Positions 39,736-48,008 of a DNA stretch of 64,000 nucleotides are shown piece by piece. The DNA lies in NCBI GenBank assembly GCA_949286115.1, contig CASEBK010000047.1, forward strand, positions 62,001-126,000, read 5' to 3'. The stretch comes from an uncultured Veillonellaceae bacterium. Its GTDB lineage: Bacteria; Bacillota; Negativicutes; Veillonellales; Dialisteraceae. The notes under the pieces were generated by a model. It had not been told where the DNA came from. It saw only the letters and a list, made by a program, of their open reading frames with translations, and made no database searches. Every line of letters starts with the position of its first letter. Positions within the stretch are counted from its first letter, which is position 1. The translations under genes and the position numbers were made by a program.

Positions 39736-40728
39736 TCAGCGTCCGAGGGAGACCGGACCTTCGGCGGGGCGGATAGAGACGTCACCGGCGATGACGCGCT
39801 CCACATGGTCCCCGGTGTCCACGAGGAGACAGCCGTCTTTGTCGATGTCCACGGCGCGGCCGGTGAAGCTGTCCTCATTGAAGATGACCCGCACGTCCTG
39901 CCCGATGGTGACGGAGAGAGATTTCCAGTCTTCGAGAACTTGATCGAAGCCTTCGGTCTCGGCGATCTGGTACTCCCCTTCGAGTTCGGAGAGGACAGCG
40001 GCGAGGAGCTCCTTCCGAGAGACTTCCACCCCTTCGCTTGCAAAGGAGGCAGCGCTCTCCCGGAAAGCTTCGGGGAACTCTTCCTTCTTCGCGCCCGTAT
40101 TGATGCCGATGCCCAAGATAATGTAGTCGATCTTTTCCATGGAGGCGGACATCTCAGTGATCATGCCCACCATCTTTTTCCCGTGGCAGAGAATGTCGTT
40201 CGGCCACTTGATGCCGCACTCGGGCAGGCCCATCCGGCGGATGGCGCGGCACACGGCGACGCCCGCCATGAGAGTGCACTTCGCCGCTTCCATGGGGAGG
40301 AAGTGCGGCCGGAGGATGATGGAGAACCAGATGCCCTTCGCGAAGGGAGAGAAGAAATTCCGCGTGAGGCGGCCGTGACCGGAGGTCTGCTCTTCGGCGA
40401 CGACGATGGTCCCCTCTTCGGCTCCTTCCCGGGCGAGCTTCTTCGCCTCTTCGTTCGTAGAGGTGGTGCTCTCCAGATAGTGCACGCGGCGGCCGAAGGT
40501 CTTCGTGCGAAGGACGCCTTCGATCTCCAGCGGAGTAAGAAGGTCCGGCGCATAGATGAGGCGGTAGCCCTTCCGCGTGCTCGATTCGAAGATGTAGCCC
40601 CGCGACTTCAGCACGTTGATCTGTTTCCACACGGCGGTGCGGGATACGCCCAGGTCCTGCGAGATCTGCTCGCCGGAGACGAATTTGCCATTGGCTTTGC
40701 GGAAATAGTCCAGAATCTCATTCCTCAT
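39736..40728 (-). CDS. birA: Bifunctional biotin-protein ligase / biotin operon repressor (BirA)
   Basis: 330 aa. The N-terminal winged helix (GEQISQDLGVSRTAVWKQINVLKSRG), the central ligase domain with TTSTNEEAKKLA, the biotinyl-AMP loop SGHGRLTR (GRGR-type), KWPNDIL and GIGINTG, and the C-terminal SH3-like domain are all present. It activates biotin and attaches it to carboxylase subunits, and as a dimer it represses biotin genes; the DNA-binding domain suggests this here too. It stands alone with its own promoter and terminator. Confidence 0.95.
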   Translation of the reverse strand: MRNEILDYFRKANGKFVSGEQISQDLGVSRTAVWKQINVLKSRGYIFESSTRKGYRLIYAPDLLTPLEIEGVLRTKTFGRRVHYLESTTSTNEEAKKLAREGAEEGTIVVAEEQTSGHGRLTRNFFSPFAKGIWFSIILRPHFLPMEAAKCTLMAGVAVCRAIRRMGLPECGIKWPNDILCHGKKMVGMITEMSASMEKIDYIILGIGINTGAKKEEFPEAFRESAASFASEGVEVSRKELLAAVLSELEGEYQIAETEGFDQVLEDWKSLSVTIGQDVRVIFNEDSFTGRAVDIDKDGCLLVDTGDHVERVIAGDVSIRPAEGPVSLGR

Positions 40729-40777
40729 AGATGCCCTCCTGCCTTTCGCTCGTCATCTTTTCCTGCAATTTTTCTTT

Positions 40778-40806
40778 ATTATAGTCAACCGTCTGCCCTC
40801 CGTCAA
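40778..40806 (-). promoter_or_regulatory. Promoter of birA
   Basis: TTGACG (40801-40806), 17 bases, TATAAT (40778-40783) on the minus strand. Confidence 0.75.
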
Positions 40807-40835
40807 CCTGATGCAGCGGCTGTATTGACAAACAG

Positions 40836-40855
40836 AAAAGCGCCCCGAAGGGCGC
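40836..40855 (-). terminator. Terminator of hslV-hslU
   Basis: The minus-strand stem GCGCCC / GGGCGC with a TTCG loop is followed by TTTTC. Confidence 0.75.
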
Positions 40856-40863
40856 CTGCCGTC

Positions 40864-42228
40864 TCAAAGAATGTAATTCGAAGCATCGAGGTCATTCGTG
40901 ACGGGACCAAGTTTCTCCCGCACACAGGCTGCGTCGATGACGACGTGCTTCTCCGCAAGGTCAGACGCCTCGTAGGAGATGTCTTCGAGGACGCGCTCCA
41001 GAATGGTGTAAAGGCGGCGCGCACCGATGTCTTCGGTCTCGCGGTTCACCCGGGCGGCGATGTCTGCCACAGCGTCCAGCGCGTCTTCCGTGAAGGTAAG
41101 GTCCACGCCCTCGGCGGAGAGGAGCGCCTGATACTGGCGGATGAGGGCCTGCCGCGGCTCCGTCAGGATGCGGCGGAACTCTTCGCGGCCGAGGCTCTGG
41201 AGCTCCACGCGGATGGGGAAGCGCCCCTGCAGCTCGGGGATGAGGTCGCTGGGCTTCGACACGTGGAAGGCCCCTGCGGCGATGAAGAGGATGTGGTCGG
41301 TCTTCACCATGCCGTAGCGGGTCTTCACGGACGCGCCCTCCACGATGGGCAGGATGTCCCGCTGCACGCCTTCACGGGAGACGTCCGGCCCCTGCGCGCC
41401 CCGGCGGCCGGCTACCTTGTCGATCTCATCGATGAAGATGATGCCGTGCTCTTCCGCGTTCTGCACCGCCCGGTCGGAGACGAGCTCCATGTCCACCATG
41501 TCCTCGGCGGCTTCTTCGGTGAGGATTTTTTTCGCCGCGCGGACGGTCACCTTTTTCTTCTTCGTCTGCTTCGGCATCATGGCGGAGAGCATCTGAGAGA
41601 TCTGGTTCACGTTCTCATTGTCCCCCATGCCGGGCACACGGCTCCGGTCGCGCACTTCGATCTCGATGGTGCGGCCGTCCAGTTCGCCCCGGCGGATGCG
41701 GTCCAGGAAATAGGCGCGGCGCTCCGCTTTCCCCGGGTCCTCCTCCTTCTGCGGCTCCTGGGCCTTGCCGCCGAAGATGATCTCCATGGGGTTCCGCGTT
41801 TCCGCCTTCTTCGTGGGCCACATGATCTCGCCGATCTTCTGGATGGCCGCTTCCTCCGCGTCCTGCCCGTGAGCGGCGGCGTCCTTCTTCTTTTCGAGGC
41901 GCACCGCCTCTTCCACGAGGTCCCGCACCATGGACTCCACGTCACGGCCGACGTACCCCACTTCGGTATACTTCGTGGCCTCCACCTTCACGAAGGGCGC
42001 GTCCGTGAGGAGCGCGATGCGCCGGGCGATCTCCGTCTTGCCCACGCCGGTGGGGCCGATCAGAAGGATGTTCTTCGGGATGATCTCCCGGGCGATCTCC
42101 GGCGAAAGCTGGGCTGCTCGCCAACGGTTCCTGAGAGCCACGGCCACCGCCTTTTTCGCGGCCTGCTGGCCCACGATGTATTCATCCAGATAAGCCGCGA
42201 TCTTCCGCGGCGTGAGCATATTGTCCAT
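40864..42228 (-). CDS. hslU: ATP-dependent protease ATPase subunit HslU (ClpY)
   Basis: A 454-aa AAA+ unfoldase that feeds substrates to HslV. It starts with MLTPRKIAAYLDEYIVGQ, has Walker A GPTGVGKT (about 57-64), the pore motif TKYTEVGYVGRDVE, Walker B IIFIDEIDK and the C-terminal sensor region ending NYIL, the tail that docks into HslV. The intermediate I-domain (about 110-240) is Lys/Glu-rich. It overlaps the hslV stop (TGATG). Confidence 0.97.
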   Translation of the reverse strand: MDNMLTPRKIAAYLDEYIVGQQAAKKAVAVALRNRWRAAQLSPEIAREIIPKNILLIGPTGVGKTEIARRIALLTDAPFVKVEATKYTEVGYVGRDVESMVRDLVEEAVRLEKKKDAAAHGQDAEEAAIQKIGEIMWPTKKAETRNPMEIIFGGKAQEPQKEEDPGKAERRAYFLDRIRRGELDGRTIEIEVRDRSRVPGMGDNENVNQISQMLSAMMPKQTKKKKVTVRAAKKILTEEAAEDMVDMELVSDRAVQNAEEHGIIFIDEIDKVAGRRGAQGPDVSREGVQRDILPIVEGASVKTRYGMVKTDHILFIAAGAFHVSKPSDLIPELQGRFPIRVELQSLGREEFRRILTEPRQALIRQYQALLSAEGVDLTFTEDALDAVADIAARVNRETEDIGARRLYTILERVLEDISYEASDLAEKHVVIDAACVREKLGPVTNDLDASNYIL

Positions 42229-42758
42229 CAGATCTCCTCCACGATGACATTGTGATTCGTATAGACGCAGATATCGGCGGCGATATGGAGCGACCGCTCA
42301 GCCACCTCCCGAGCGGGAAGGTCCGTATTCGCCGCCAGCGCCCGGGCCGCTGCGAGCGCATAATTGCCGCCGCTGCCGATGGCAAGGATGCCGTCGTCCG
42401 GCTCGATCACTTCCCCGCTGCCGGAGACGAGGAAAAGGTGCTCCCCGTCCGTCATAATGAGAAGCGCCTCGAGCTTCTGGAGCACCCGGTCCCGCCGCCA
42501 CTCCTTCGCGAACTCCACCGCAGCGCGCACCAGATTGCCATTGCAGTCCGTGAGACGCGCTTCAAATTTATCAAACAGAGCGAAAGCATCCGCCACGGAG
42601 CCCGCAAAGCCTGCGATGATCCGCCCATGATACAGGCGGCGCACCTTCCGCGCGGTATTCTTCATGATGACCGCATTCCCCATGGTGACCTGCCCGTCGC
42701 CGGCCACCGCCGTATGCCCGTCCTTCCGGACGGCCAGGATCGTAGTCGCTGTAAACAT
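42228..42758 (-). CDS. hslV: ATP-dependent protease proteolytic subunit HslV (ClpQ)
   Basis: A 176-aa N-terminal threonine peptidase. The sequence begins [25 protein letters not shown]; after removal of a 4-residue propeptide the nucleophile Thr is expected at residue 5, with the conserved GDGQVTMG and [14 protein letters not shown] motifs following. Family members from Bacillus use a Ser at this place and also carry a short leader; here Thr is kept. It forms a double-ring peptidase with HslU in the cytoplasm. GGAGG precedes the start; an extended -10 lies at 42794-42803. Confidence 0.95.
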   Translation of the reverse strand: MFTATTILAVRKDGHTAVAGDGQVTMGNAVIMKNTARKVRRLYHGRIIAGFAGSVADAFALFDKFEARLTDCNGNLVRAAVEFAKEWRRDRVLQKLEALLIMTDGEHLFLVSGSGEVIEPDDGILAIGSGGNYALAAARALAANTDLPAREVAERSLHIAADICVYTNHNVIVEEI

Positions 42759-42793
42759 AGCCCCTCCTGTGCACTGTATGTTCTGATGTCCAT

Positions 42794-42803
42794 ATTATAT
42801 CAT
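42794..42803 (-). promoter_or_regulatory. Extended -10 promoter of hslVU
   Basis: The minus strand reads CATGA then TATAAT (-10 at 42794-42799), 36 bases upstream of hslV. Confidence 0.5.
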
Positions 42804-42990
42804 GCCCGCCGCCCTCACCGCTGCCGCACGGGGCTGCCTTTCACAGAGCCATGCGGATGTTCTTCCCTGTATGGCTCGGTCGTCTGCCGGGCCCATGCCT
42901 CAGGGGGCAGCCTGTCGCCTGCTCTTTTCTTTTTCCTCCTTTGGCTGTATGATAGGGAAAAGAATTTTTCTCGAAGAAAGGAGCCTTGTC

Positions 42991-43197
42991 ATGCCTTACG
43001 TCAACATCAAGATCATGAAGGAAGGGAACGTCACGCCGGAGCAGAAGCGGCGGCTCATCGAGGGCGCGACGGATCTGCTGCACGATGTGCTCGGGAAAAA
43101 CAAAGCCACCACGGTGGTCACCATCGACGAGGTAGACACGGACAACTGGGGCATCGGCGGCGTGCCGATCACGGAGATCCGCAAACGGCAGAAATAA
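42991..43197 (+). CDS. 4-oxalocrotonate tautomerase family protein
   Basis: 68 aa. The catalytic Pro follows the initiator Met (MPYVNIKIMKEGNVTPEQK), and Arg residues typical of the active site occur later (QKRRL). Family members are hexameric tautomerases about 60-70 aa long. In anaerobic gut-type Firmicutes the physiological substrate is unknown, so 4-oxalocrotonate itself is unlikely. AAAGGAG lies 9 bases upstream of the start, and a terminator follows immediately. Confidence 0.92.
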   Translation: MPYVNIKIMKEGNVTPEQKRRLIEGATDLLHDVLGKNKATTVVTIDEVDTDNWGIGGVPITEIRKRQK

Positions 43198-43202
43198 AAA
43201 GA

Positions 43203-43237
43203 GCGCTCTCTGGTTTCACAGAGGGCGTTTCTCTTGT
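43203..43237 (+). terminator. Terminator after the tautomerase gene
   Basis: The stem GCGCTCTCTG / CAGAGGGCGT is followed by TTCTCTT. A second small hairpin (43245-43259) with TCTTTTT follows at once. Confidence 0.7.
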
Positions 43238-43264
43238 AATCGAGGCGGCTGGCAGCCGCTCTTT

Positions 43265-43714
43265 TTATTTGTCTTTTTTCTCTGCGGCGCGGCAGGCGGG
43301 GCAGAGGCCGTACCATTCGAGATCGTGGCCGCGAATGGCGAAGTGGGTCTCCGCTTCGATGGCCTTTTCGAAGGCTTCCAGGGGGCAATGGTCGATCTCC
43401 ACCACGCGGCGGCAGCGCACGCAGATGAGGCGGTGCACGTGGCCGGCGGCGCGGAGGAGGAAGCCGTACCGTCTCTCTTCCGGCAGGTATTGTTTCTCCG
43501 CGAGACCCCGCGCGCTGAAGAGCTCGAGGATGCGGTAGACGGTGGAAACGTCGGCTTTCTTCCCCGCCGCGAGAAGCGCCTGATGGATCTCTTCAGCGGT
43601 GCGCACCGCAGGCTCTTCTTCCAAGAGGCGCAGCACGCCCAGCCGGGGGCCCGTGCTCTTGAGGCCGCTCCGGTGCAGCAGGTCCCGCAGATGTTCTTCT
43701 TCCACGGGGCTCAC
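43265..43714 (-). CDS. zur: Fur-family zinc uptake regulator (Zur-like)
   Basis: 149-aa metal-dependent repressor. A winged helix (STGPRLGVLRLLEEE, then EEIHQALLAAGKKADVSTVYRILELF) is followed by a dimerisation domain whose structural zinc site is CVRC (98/101) plus CPAC (138/141), and a His-rich HVHRLIC region. Its position at the end of the znuCB operon identifies zinc as the probable signal. The GTG start at 43714 overlaps the znuB stop (GTGA), so it is coupled; longer frames read into znuB. Confidence 0.9.
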   Translation of the reverse strand: MSPVEEEHLRDLLHRSGLKSTGPRLGVLRLLEEEPAVRTAEEIHQALLAAGKKADVSTVYRILELFSARGLAEKQYLPEERRYGFLLRAAGHVHRLICVRCRRVVEIDHCPLEAFEKAIEAETHFAIRGHDLEWYGLCPACRAAEKKDK

Positions 43715-44520
43715 CGCCTTTCCGCGGGCCGCCCGCGCCGGTCCTGAAGCCAGATGACCGCGAGGAGCACGACGACGGACAGAATGGCTGTCACGCCGCC
43801 GGGGGCCGCGTCGATCCAGTAGGAGAGGAAGAGGCCGCCGATGAGGTCGATGAAGCTGAAGAGGACGGAGAGGGCCATGGTGCGGCGAAAGCCCTGTCGG
43901 CACTGGAGCGCCGCTGCCACGGGAAGGGCGATGAGGGAGCTGATGACGAGGATGCCCACGATGCGAATGGCCACGGAGATCATCGCCGCCACGAGGACCG
44001 CGAAGGCGTAATTGATGAGACGGCTGGGCACGCCGGCGATGCGCGCGCCGTCCTCATCGAAGATGAGCAGCACGAGCTGCGGGTAGAGGAGGACCACCAT
44101 GAGGAGCGATACTACGCAGAGCGCGAGCACCGCCCACACGTCGCTCCGGCTCACTGTAAGAAGGCTCCCGAAGAGGAAGGACTCCACATTCGCATGGACC
44201 AGCCCGGCGCTCATGATGGTGATGGCGATGCCCACGGAGAGCGCGAGAATAATGACCAGAATAAGCTCGCCGTACTGGCGGAAGCGGCGGCGCAGCGCTT
44301 CGATGAGCACGCCGAAGAGCGTCGTCAGTGCAAAAGCGCTCAGGATAGGATTCACGTCCAGCAGAAGCCCAACCGCCACGCCCGCCAGCGATGCGTGAGA
44401 CAGGGCATCCCCGATCATGGAGTAGCGCCGCAGCACGAGAAAGATGCCGATGAGGGGGCACACCAGCGAGATGAGCACCGACACGGCCAGCGCATTCTGC
44501 ATGAACGCATATTCAAACAT
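43711..44520 (-). CDS. znuB: Zinc ABC transporter permease ZnuB
   Basis: A 269-aa inner-membrane permease of the metal (ABC-3) family, with seven to eight helices and the conserved MIGDALSHASLAGVAVGLL motif in the N-terminal half plus IVGILVISSLIALPVAAAL later. ATG 44520 follows GGGGAGG; it overlaps znuC by 8 bases and zur by 4. It moves zinc (or Mn) delivered by ZnuA, powered by ZnuC. Confidence 0.93.
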   Translation of the reverse strand: MFEYAFMQNALAVSVLISLVCPLIGIFLVLRRYSMIGDALSHASLAGVAVGLLLDVNPILSAFALTTLFGVLIEALRRRFRQYGELILVIILALSVGIAITIMSAGLVHANVESFLFGSLLTVSRSDVWAVLALCVVSLLMVVLLYPQLVLLIFDEDGARIAGVPSRLINYAFAVLVAAMISVAIRIVGILVISSLIALPVAAALQCRQGFRRTMALSVLFSFIDLIGGLFLSYWIDAAPGGVTAILSVVVLLAVIWLQDRRGRPAERR

Positions 44521-45187
44521 GGCCGTTCCTCCCCATATTGTCCGACACATACTCCCGGATATATTCCTCAGGCGAGCAGAAATGGCCGTGCCCGCCGGTG
44601 ACATGGTACATGGCCGTCGAATTTTTCACGGCGAACCGCAGATTGTGCTCCACCGTGATGATGGTGACGCCCCGCTCTTCGTTGAGCGCCTTGATGAACG
44701 GGTAGAGCTCGAGCTGGCTCTTCACGTCGATGCCCGTGGACGGCTCGTCAAAAATGAGCAGATCCGGCTCGCCGAGGAGCGCCCGCGCGATGAGCACCTT
44801 CTGGCACTGCCCGCCGGAGAGGCCTCCCATGAGCCGGTCCTTCAGATCGTACACATGCATCTGCTCCAGCACGCGGCGCACTGCCCCCTTATCCGGGATG
44901 CGGAGCACCCGGCGCTGGCAGTTCAGCACTTCGTTCACAGTGATGGGAAACGCCCGGTTCAGCGTATCGAACCGCTGCGGCACGTAGCCCGCCCGGCGGA
45001 ACGTATTGACGATGCGCCCCTCCGTCGGCGCAAGCAATCCCAGCATGAGCCGCACCAGCGTCGACTTTCCGCTTCCGTTCTCTCCTACGATAGAGAGGTA
45101 CTCCCCGTCCTCCACTTTCATGGAAAGATGACGCAGGAGGTACGGTCCATTCTCGTAGGCAAACGACACATTTTCCAGAGAAATCAT
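44513..45187 (-). CDS. znuC: Zinc ABC transporter ATP-binding protein ZnuC
   Basis: A 224-aa ATPase of the metal ABC family. Walker A GENGSGKST, signature LSGGQCQKV, Walker B LLIFDEPST and the switch His in VEHNL are all intact. First gene of the minus-strand znuC-znuB-zur operon, whose promoter (45220-45248) overlaps the Zur-type box. Confidence 0.95.
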   Translation of the reverse strand: MISLENVSFAYENGPYLLRHLSMKVEDGEYLSIVGENGSGKSTLVRLMLGLLAPTEGRIVNTFRRAGYVPQRFDTLNRAFPITVNEVLNCQRRVLRIPDKGAVRRVLEQMHVYDLKDRLMGGLSGGQCQKVLIARALLGEPDLLIFDEPSTGIDVKSQLELYPFIKALNEERGVTIITVEHNLRFAVKNSTAMYHVTGGHGHFCSPEEYIREYVSDNMGRNGHV

Positions 45188-45219
45188 ACGATCCCTTCCT
45201 TACTGTAAGATGCGCCCTC

Positions 45220-45248
45220 ATTATATCTGCAGCGTTCTCCAAATGCAA
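45220..45248 (-). promoter_or_regulatory. Promoter of znuC-znuB-zur
   Basis: TTGCAT (45243-45248), 17 bases, TATAAT (45220-45225) on the minus strand; the -35 lies inside the Zur-type box. Confidence 0.7.
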
Positions 45249-45258
45249 ATGATTCGCA
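45244..45258. promoter_or_regulatory. Zur-type operator between znuA and znuCB-zur
   Basis: A 7-1-7 inverted repeat TGCAAAT-G-ATTCGCA (6 of 7 positions symmetrical), the usual Fur-family half-site geometry. It covers the -35 of the minus promoter and ends 5 bases before the -35 of the plus promoter, so one bound dimer could shut both. Confidence 0.75.
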
Positions 45259-45262
45259 TTCA

Positions 45263-45292
45263 TTGACAGCGGCCGTCTGCGCCGCGTATACT
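45263..45292 (+). promoter_or_regulatory. Promoter of znuA
   Basis: TTGACA (45263-45268), an 18-base spacer and TATACT (45287-45292). Confidence 0.7.
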
Positions 45293-45323
45293 GGCCCCAG
45301 ACAGAAAAGAAAGGAGACCCCCA

Positions 45324-46208
45324 ATGAAGAAATGGCTCGCCGCCCTCGCGGCGTTTCTCTGCGCGGCGCTCGTCCTTACGGGCTGCGCCGAAGACGCCCC
45401 GCCCATCCCGGAAGGAAAGCTCCCCGTGGTCGCCTCCTTCTATCCCATAAAGGAATTTGCCGAAGCTGTAGGCGGCGACAAAGTGTACGTAACGACGCTC
45501 ATCCCGGACGGCGTGGAGCCCCACGATTTCCAGCCCGCGCCGAAGCATCTGAAAGGCCTCCTTCACGCGCGCCTCTTCCTCATCAACGGCCTCGGCATGG
45601 AGCCATGGGCCGAAGAGATCGTCGAAGCCGTGGGCAATCCTAAGCTCACTCTCATCGACGCGTCGCAGGGCATCGAGCCCATCCCCACCGGAAGCCGGGA
45701 CCGCTTCGATCCCCACTGCTGGCTCAGCCTCTCCGCCGCGCAGACTGAGGTGATGAACATCGCCGAAGCCTTCGCCGCCTCCGATCCGCCGAACGCTGAC
45801 TTCTACCGGCGGAACGCCGCCTCATACAACGGCCGCCTCCAGTCTCTTCTGGACGAATACCGGACGAAGACCGCCGCCCTCCCCCAGCGGCGGCTCGTCA
45901 CCAGCCACGCCGCTTTCGCCTACCTCTGCCGCGATCTCGGCCTCGTGCAGGAGAGCGTCGCCCCCGTCTTCGCCGCCGGTGAGCCCAGCCCCCAGCAGCT
46001 CGCCCGCCTGGCTGCGCTCTGCCGCACCTGGGGCGTGCACACCATCTTCACCGAACACCTCGCAAGCCCCGAGATCGCCCGGACCCTCTCCCGCGAGACC
46101 GGCGCCTCCCTTGCGACTCTCTCCACCCTCGAAAGCAAGGGCCACGCCGCCTCCTATATCGAAGGCATGCAGGCTGACCTCGAGACCCTCTGCGCCGGCC
46201 TCCAGTAA
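45324..46208 (+). CDS. znuA: Zinc-binding lipoprotein ZnuA (metal ABC transporter substrate-binding protein)
   Basis: 294 aa. A lipoprotein signal (MKKWLAAL core, lipobox LTGC with Cys21) anchors it in the inner membrane or periplasmic side. The family's metal ligands appear as His in VEPHDF, the second His around DPHCWLS, the SHAAFAYL motif and the C-terminal Glu/Asp motif. The His-rich loop common in zinc-specific ZnuA is absent, so Mn specificity is possible, but the linked Zur and operator favour zinc. Divergent to znuCB-zur. Confidence 0.93.
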   Translation: MKKWLAALAAFLCAALVLTGCAEDAPPIPEGKLPVVASFYPIKEFAEAVGGDKVYVTTLIPDGVEPHDFQPAPKHLKGLLHARLFLINGLGMEPWAEEIVEAVGNPKLTLIDASQGIEPIPTGSRDRFDPHCWLSLSAAQTEVMNIAEAFAASDPPNADFYRRNAASYNGRLQSLLDEYRTKTAALPQRRLVTSHAAFAYLCRDLGLVQESVAPVFAAGEPSPQQLARLAALCRTWGVHTIFTEHLASPEIARTLSRETGASLATLSTLESKGHAASYIEGMQADLETLCAGLQ

Positions 46209-46269
46209 AACAGACTTGTACGACTGCGGACTTCGCCCAATTAGAAAAGAAAAATGCTCTCACCGACAC

Positions 46270-46302
46270 AAGACCGCCCAGCGATCGTTGAGTGGTCTTT
46301 TC
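46270..46302 (+). terminator. Possible terminator of znuA
   Basis: AAGACCGC / GTGGTCTT with an inner CAGC-GATC-GTTG hairpin is followed by TTTTC, 60 bases past the stop. Confidence 0.55.
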
Positions 46303-46482
46303 ATCGCCCGATACTTTCTTGCCGCCGCTATGATTCGTTCTGCCAATGCAATACGGAAGATAGACTCGTGCCCGGCATAGGATGCTGAGAGCAATGCCCG
46401 TGGGCAAAACACAGTGGTCAGCGCACTTTTGTGAACGGCCTCCCAGGAGGCACAGACGCTCATCCATAAGGAGGCGTTCTTC

Positions 46483-46807
46483 ATGAAAAAAATTTTGTTT
46501 CTTCTGGCAGCAGCGCTTGTTCTCTGCCGGCTCCTCCGCCGAAGCGGCGACGGGCACAGTCGCGATGGCCAGCGATTACTATGTGGTGGTGCGGCTCGAT
46601 CCGTCCTACCTGCATCGCTACACCGGCGCGCGGATGTATCCTTTTCTGCCGGGCGGACTTCGCACAGGCGACGCGGTATCCGGCATAGAGCGCACCTGGG
46701 GCCGTCAGACGTGGACGGTGCGCGGCAAAGAGCTCACTGTGGGCGTAGAGAAATGGGACGTGCCTGCCGAGGAAGCAATGGAGTATTTCTCAAAGAATGC
46801 CCGATGA
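46483..46807 (+). pseudogene. Small secreted protein gene, frameshifted in the signal peptide
   Basis: AAGGAGG and ATG at 46483 begin a typical signal peptide (MKKILFLLAAAL), but about 35 bases later the frame shifts: the natural continuation (FSAGSSAEAATGTVA, then a roughly 85-residue domain with RLDPSYLHRYTGARMYPF and GRQTWTVRGKELTVG) lies one base over. Removing one T from the GCTTGTT at about 46516 would give a continuous 107-aa secreted protein ending at 46807. As written the product is broken. The domain is unrecognised. Confidence 0.7.
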
Positions 46808-47062
46808 CCTCGCGCACGGCCCTCAAAGGACTGGCGAAGGCCCTGCTCTGAAAAGCCGACGCTCCTCTAAAAGCATGCCCGTTCATATCCATACGAAGCG
46901 GCCGCATCCACAGCACTTCCGCCGCCTTCATGGATCTCGCGCCCGCGTAACGAAGTCCATAGAGAAAGAGGTCGTCAATACGATAGGAAAAACGATCTGA
47001 GGCGCAGCCTGAAATACACGGGTCGTCAAATGGTCGTCATGTGCGCGGCGCGTTCTGCAACG
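46808..47062. other. Intergenic sequence with three GGTCGTCA copies, otherwise unrecognised
   Basis: No convincing gene. Three direct copies of GGTCGTCA lie at 46970-46977, 47021-47028 and 47032-47039 (the last two 11 bases apart). Several frames are open but have no ribosome site or family resemblance. It could be a decayed mobile or repeated element next to tRNA-Leu. Confidence 0.35.
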
Positions 47063-47097
47063 AAAAAAGACACCATCGGTGAAAATTCCGATGGTGC
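47063..47097 (-). terminator. Terminator of tRNA-Leu
   Basis: The minus-strand stem GCACCATCGG / CCGATGGTGT is followed by CTTTTTT. Confidence 0.8.
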
Positions 47098-47104
47098 TTT
47101 TTGG

Positions 47105-47190
47105 TGGTGCCGGAGGCGGGACTTGAACCCGCACGAAGTTGCCCCCGTCAGATTTTGAGTCTGATGCGTCTGCCATTCCGCCACTCCGGC
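47105..47190 (-). tRNA. tRNA-Leu (anticodon CAA)
   Basis: An 86-base class II tRNA on the minus strand. Acceptor GCCGGAG/CTCCGGC, anticodon stem TCAGA/TCTGA around CTCAAAA (anticodon CAA), a long variable arm, T-arm GTTCAAGTC and an encoded CCA. Confidence 0.95.
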
Positions 47191-47209
47191 CTGTGCGTTG
47201 ACAGCCATT

Positions 47210-47239
47210 ATTTTACCATGCCCGCGGCGAATCAGTCAA
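47210..47239 (-). promoter_or_regulatory. Promoter of tRNA-Leu
   Basis: TTGACT (47234-47239), 18 bases, TAAAAT (47210-47215) on the minus strand; it overlaps the end of surE. Confidence 0.65.
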
Positions 47240-48008
47240 TCGCCGTTTCTTTTTCCTCCGCAAGGTGCACGGTCTCGAGGAGGCGGGCCGTGTCGGTCTG
47301 GTCCCAGTGGATGGGCGAGAGGGTCGCGTAGCCGCGGTGGACCCAGTAGACGTCTTCGTCCGGCGCGGGGCTCCCCACGGGCTTTCCTGCGAGCCAGTAA
47401 CCGATGCGGCCGGAGGGATCTTCGAGGGCGCGGATGGCGTTCTCATAGCGCTGGAGCCCGAGCCTTGTCACCTTGAGCTCTTCCCAGGTCATCGCCGCCC
47501 CTTTGGGAATATTGAGATTGAGGATGCCCGGGTAATGGTGTTCTACATAGTAGCGCTTCATCACGCGGACAGCAAAGGCCGCCGCCGCTTCGAGAAATTC
47601 CGGCTCTTTCGTGGTCTCCGCGGAGACGGCAAGCGCTGGGATGCCGAAGAAGGTCCCTTCCATCGCGCCGGCGACGGTGCCGCTGTAGAGGCAGTCGCTG
47701 CCGGTATTATAGCCGTTGTTGATACCGGAGACGATGAGATCCGGCCGGTCGTCCCGGAGCCAGTATTCGAGAGCCACTTTGCAGCAGTCCGCGGTGGTGC
47801 CGTTGCAGGCGAAGACAGAGATGTTCTCGCCGTAAGAAGGTTTCGGCCACACGCGGAGATACTGGTGCAGCGTGAGCGAGCTCGAGCAGGAGCTCCGCCC
47901 GTGATGAGGCGCGAGCACGGTGACCCGCGCTACGGATGAAAGGGCCCGGGCCATCGCTTTGATGCCCGGGGCTTCCACTCCATCGTCATTGGTGAGATAG
48001 ATATGCAT
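47232..48008 (-). CDS. surE: 5'/3'-nucleotidase SurE
   Basis: 258-aa cytoplasmic nucleoside monophosphate phosphatase. It opens with MHIYLTNDDGVEAPGI (the family metal-binding DDG), then LAPHHGRSSCSSSLT, and the catalytic VSGINNGYNTGSDCLYSGTVAGAMEG (motif with Asn/Ser metal ligands). The length matches the family (about 250 aa). The start at 48008 overlaps the stop of the glycosyltransferase gene by one base (TAATG), and it is the last gene of the guaB operon. Confidence 0.95.
   Translation of the reverse strand: MHIYLTNDDGVEAPGIKAMARALSSVARVTVLAPHHGRSSCSSSLTLHQYLRVWPKPSYGENISVFACNGTTADCCKVALEYWLRDDRPDLIVSGINNGYNTGSDCLYSGTVAGAMEGTFFGIPALAVSAETTKEPEFLEAAAAFAVRVMKRYYVEHHYPGILNLNIPKGAAMTWEELKVTRLGLQRYENAIRALEDPSGRIGYWLAGKPVGSPAPDEDVYWVHRGYATLSPIHWDQTDTARLLETVHLAEEKETAID

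Noticed and set aside
46231-46395. Short plus- and minus-strand frames after znuA that could be transposase fragments
   Set aside because: No catalytic motif, terminal inverted repeat or target duplication could be seen; too weak to call.
46868-47060. Phage integrase remnant next to tRNA-Leu
   Set aside because: A minus-strand frame has a vague integrase-like stretch (YGLRYAGARS), but no catalytic RHRY residues and no duplicated tRNA end were found.
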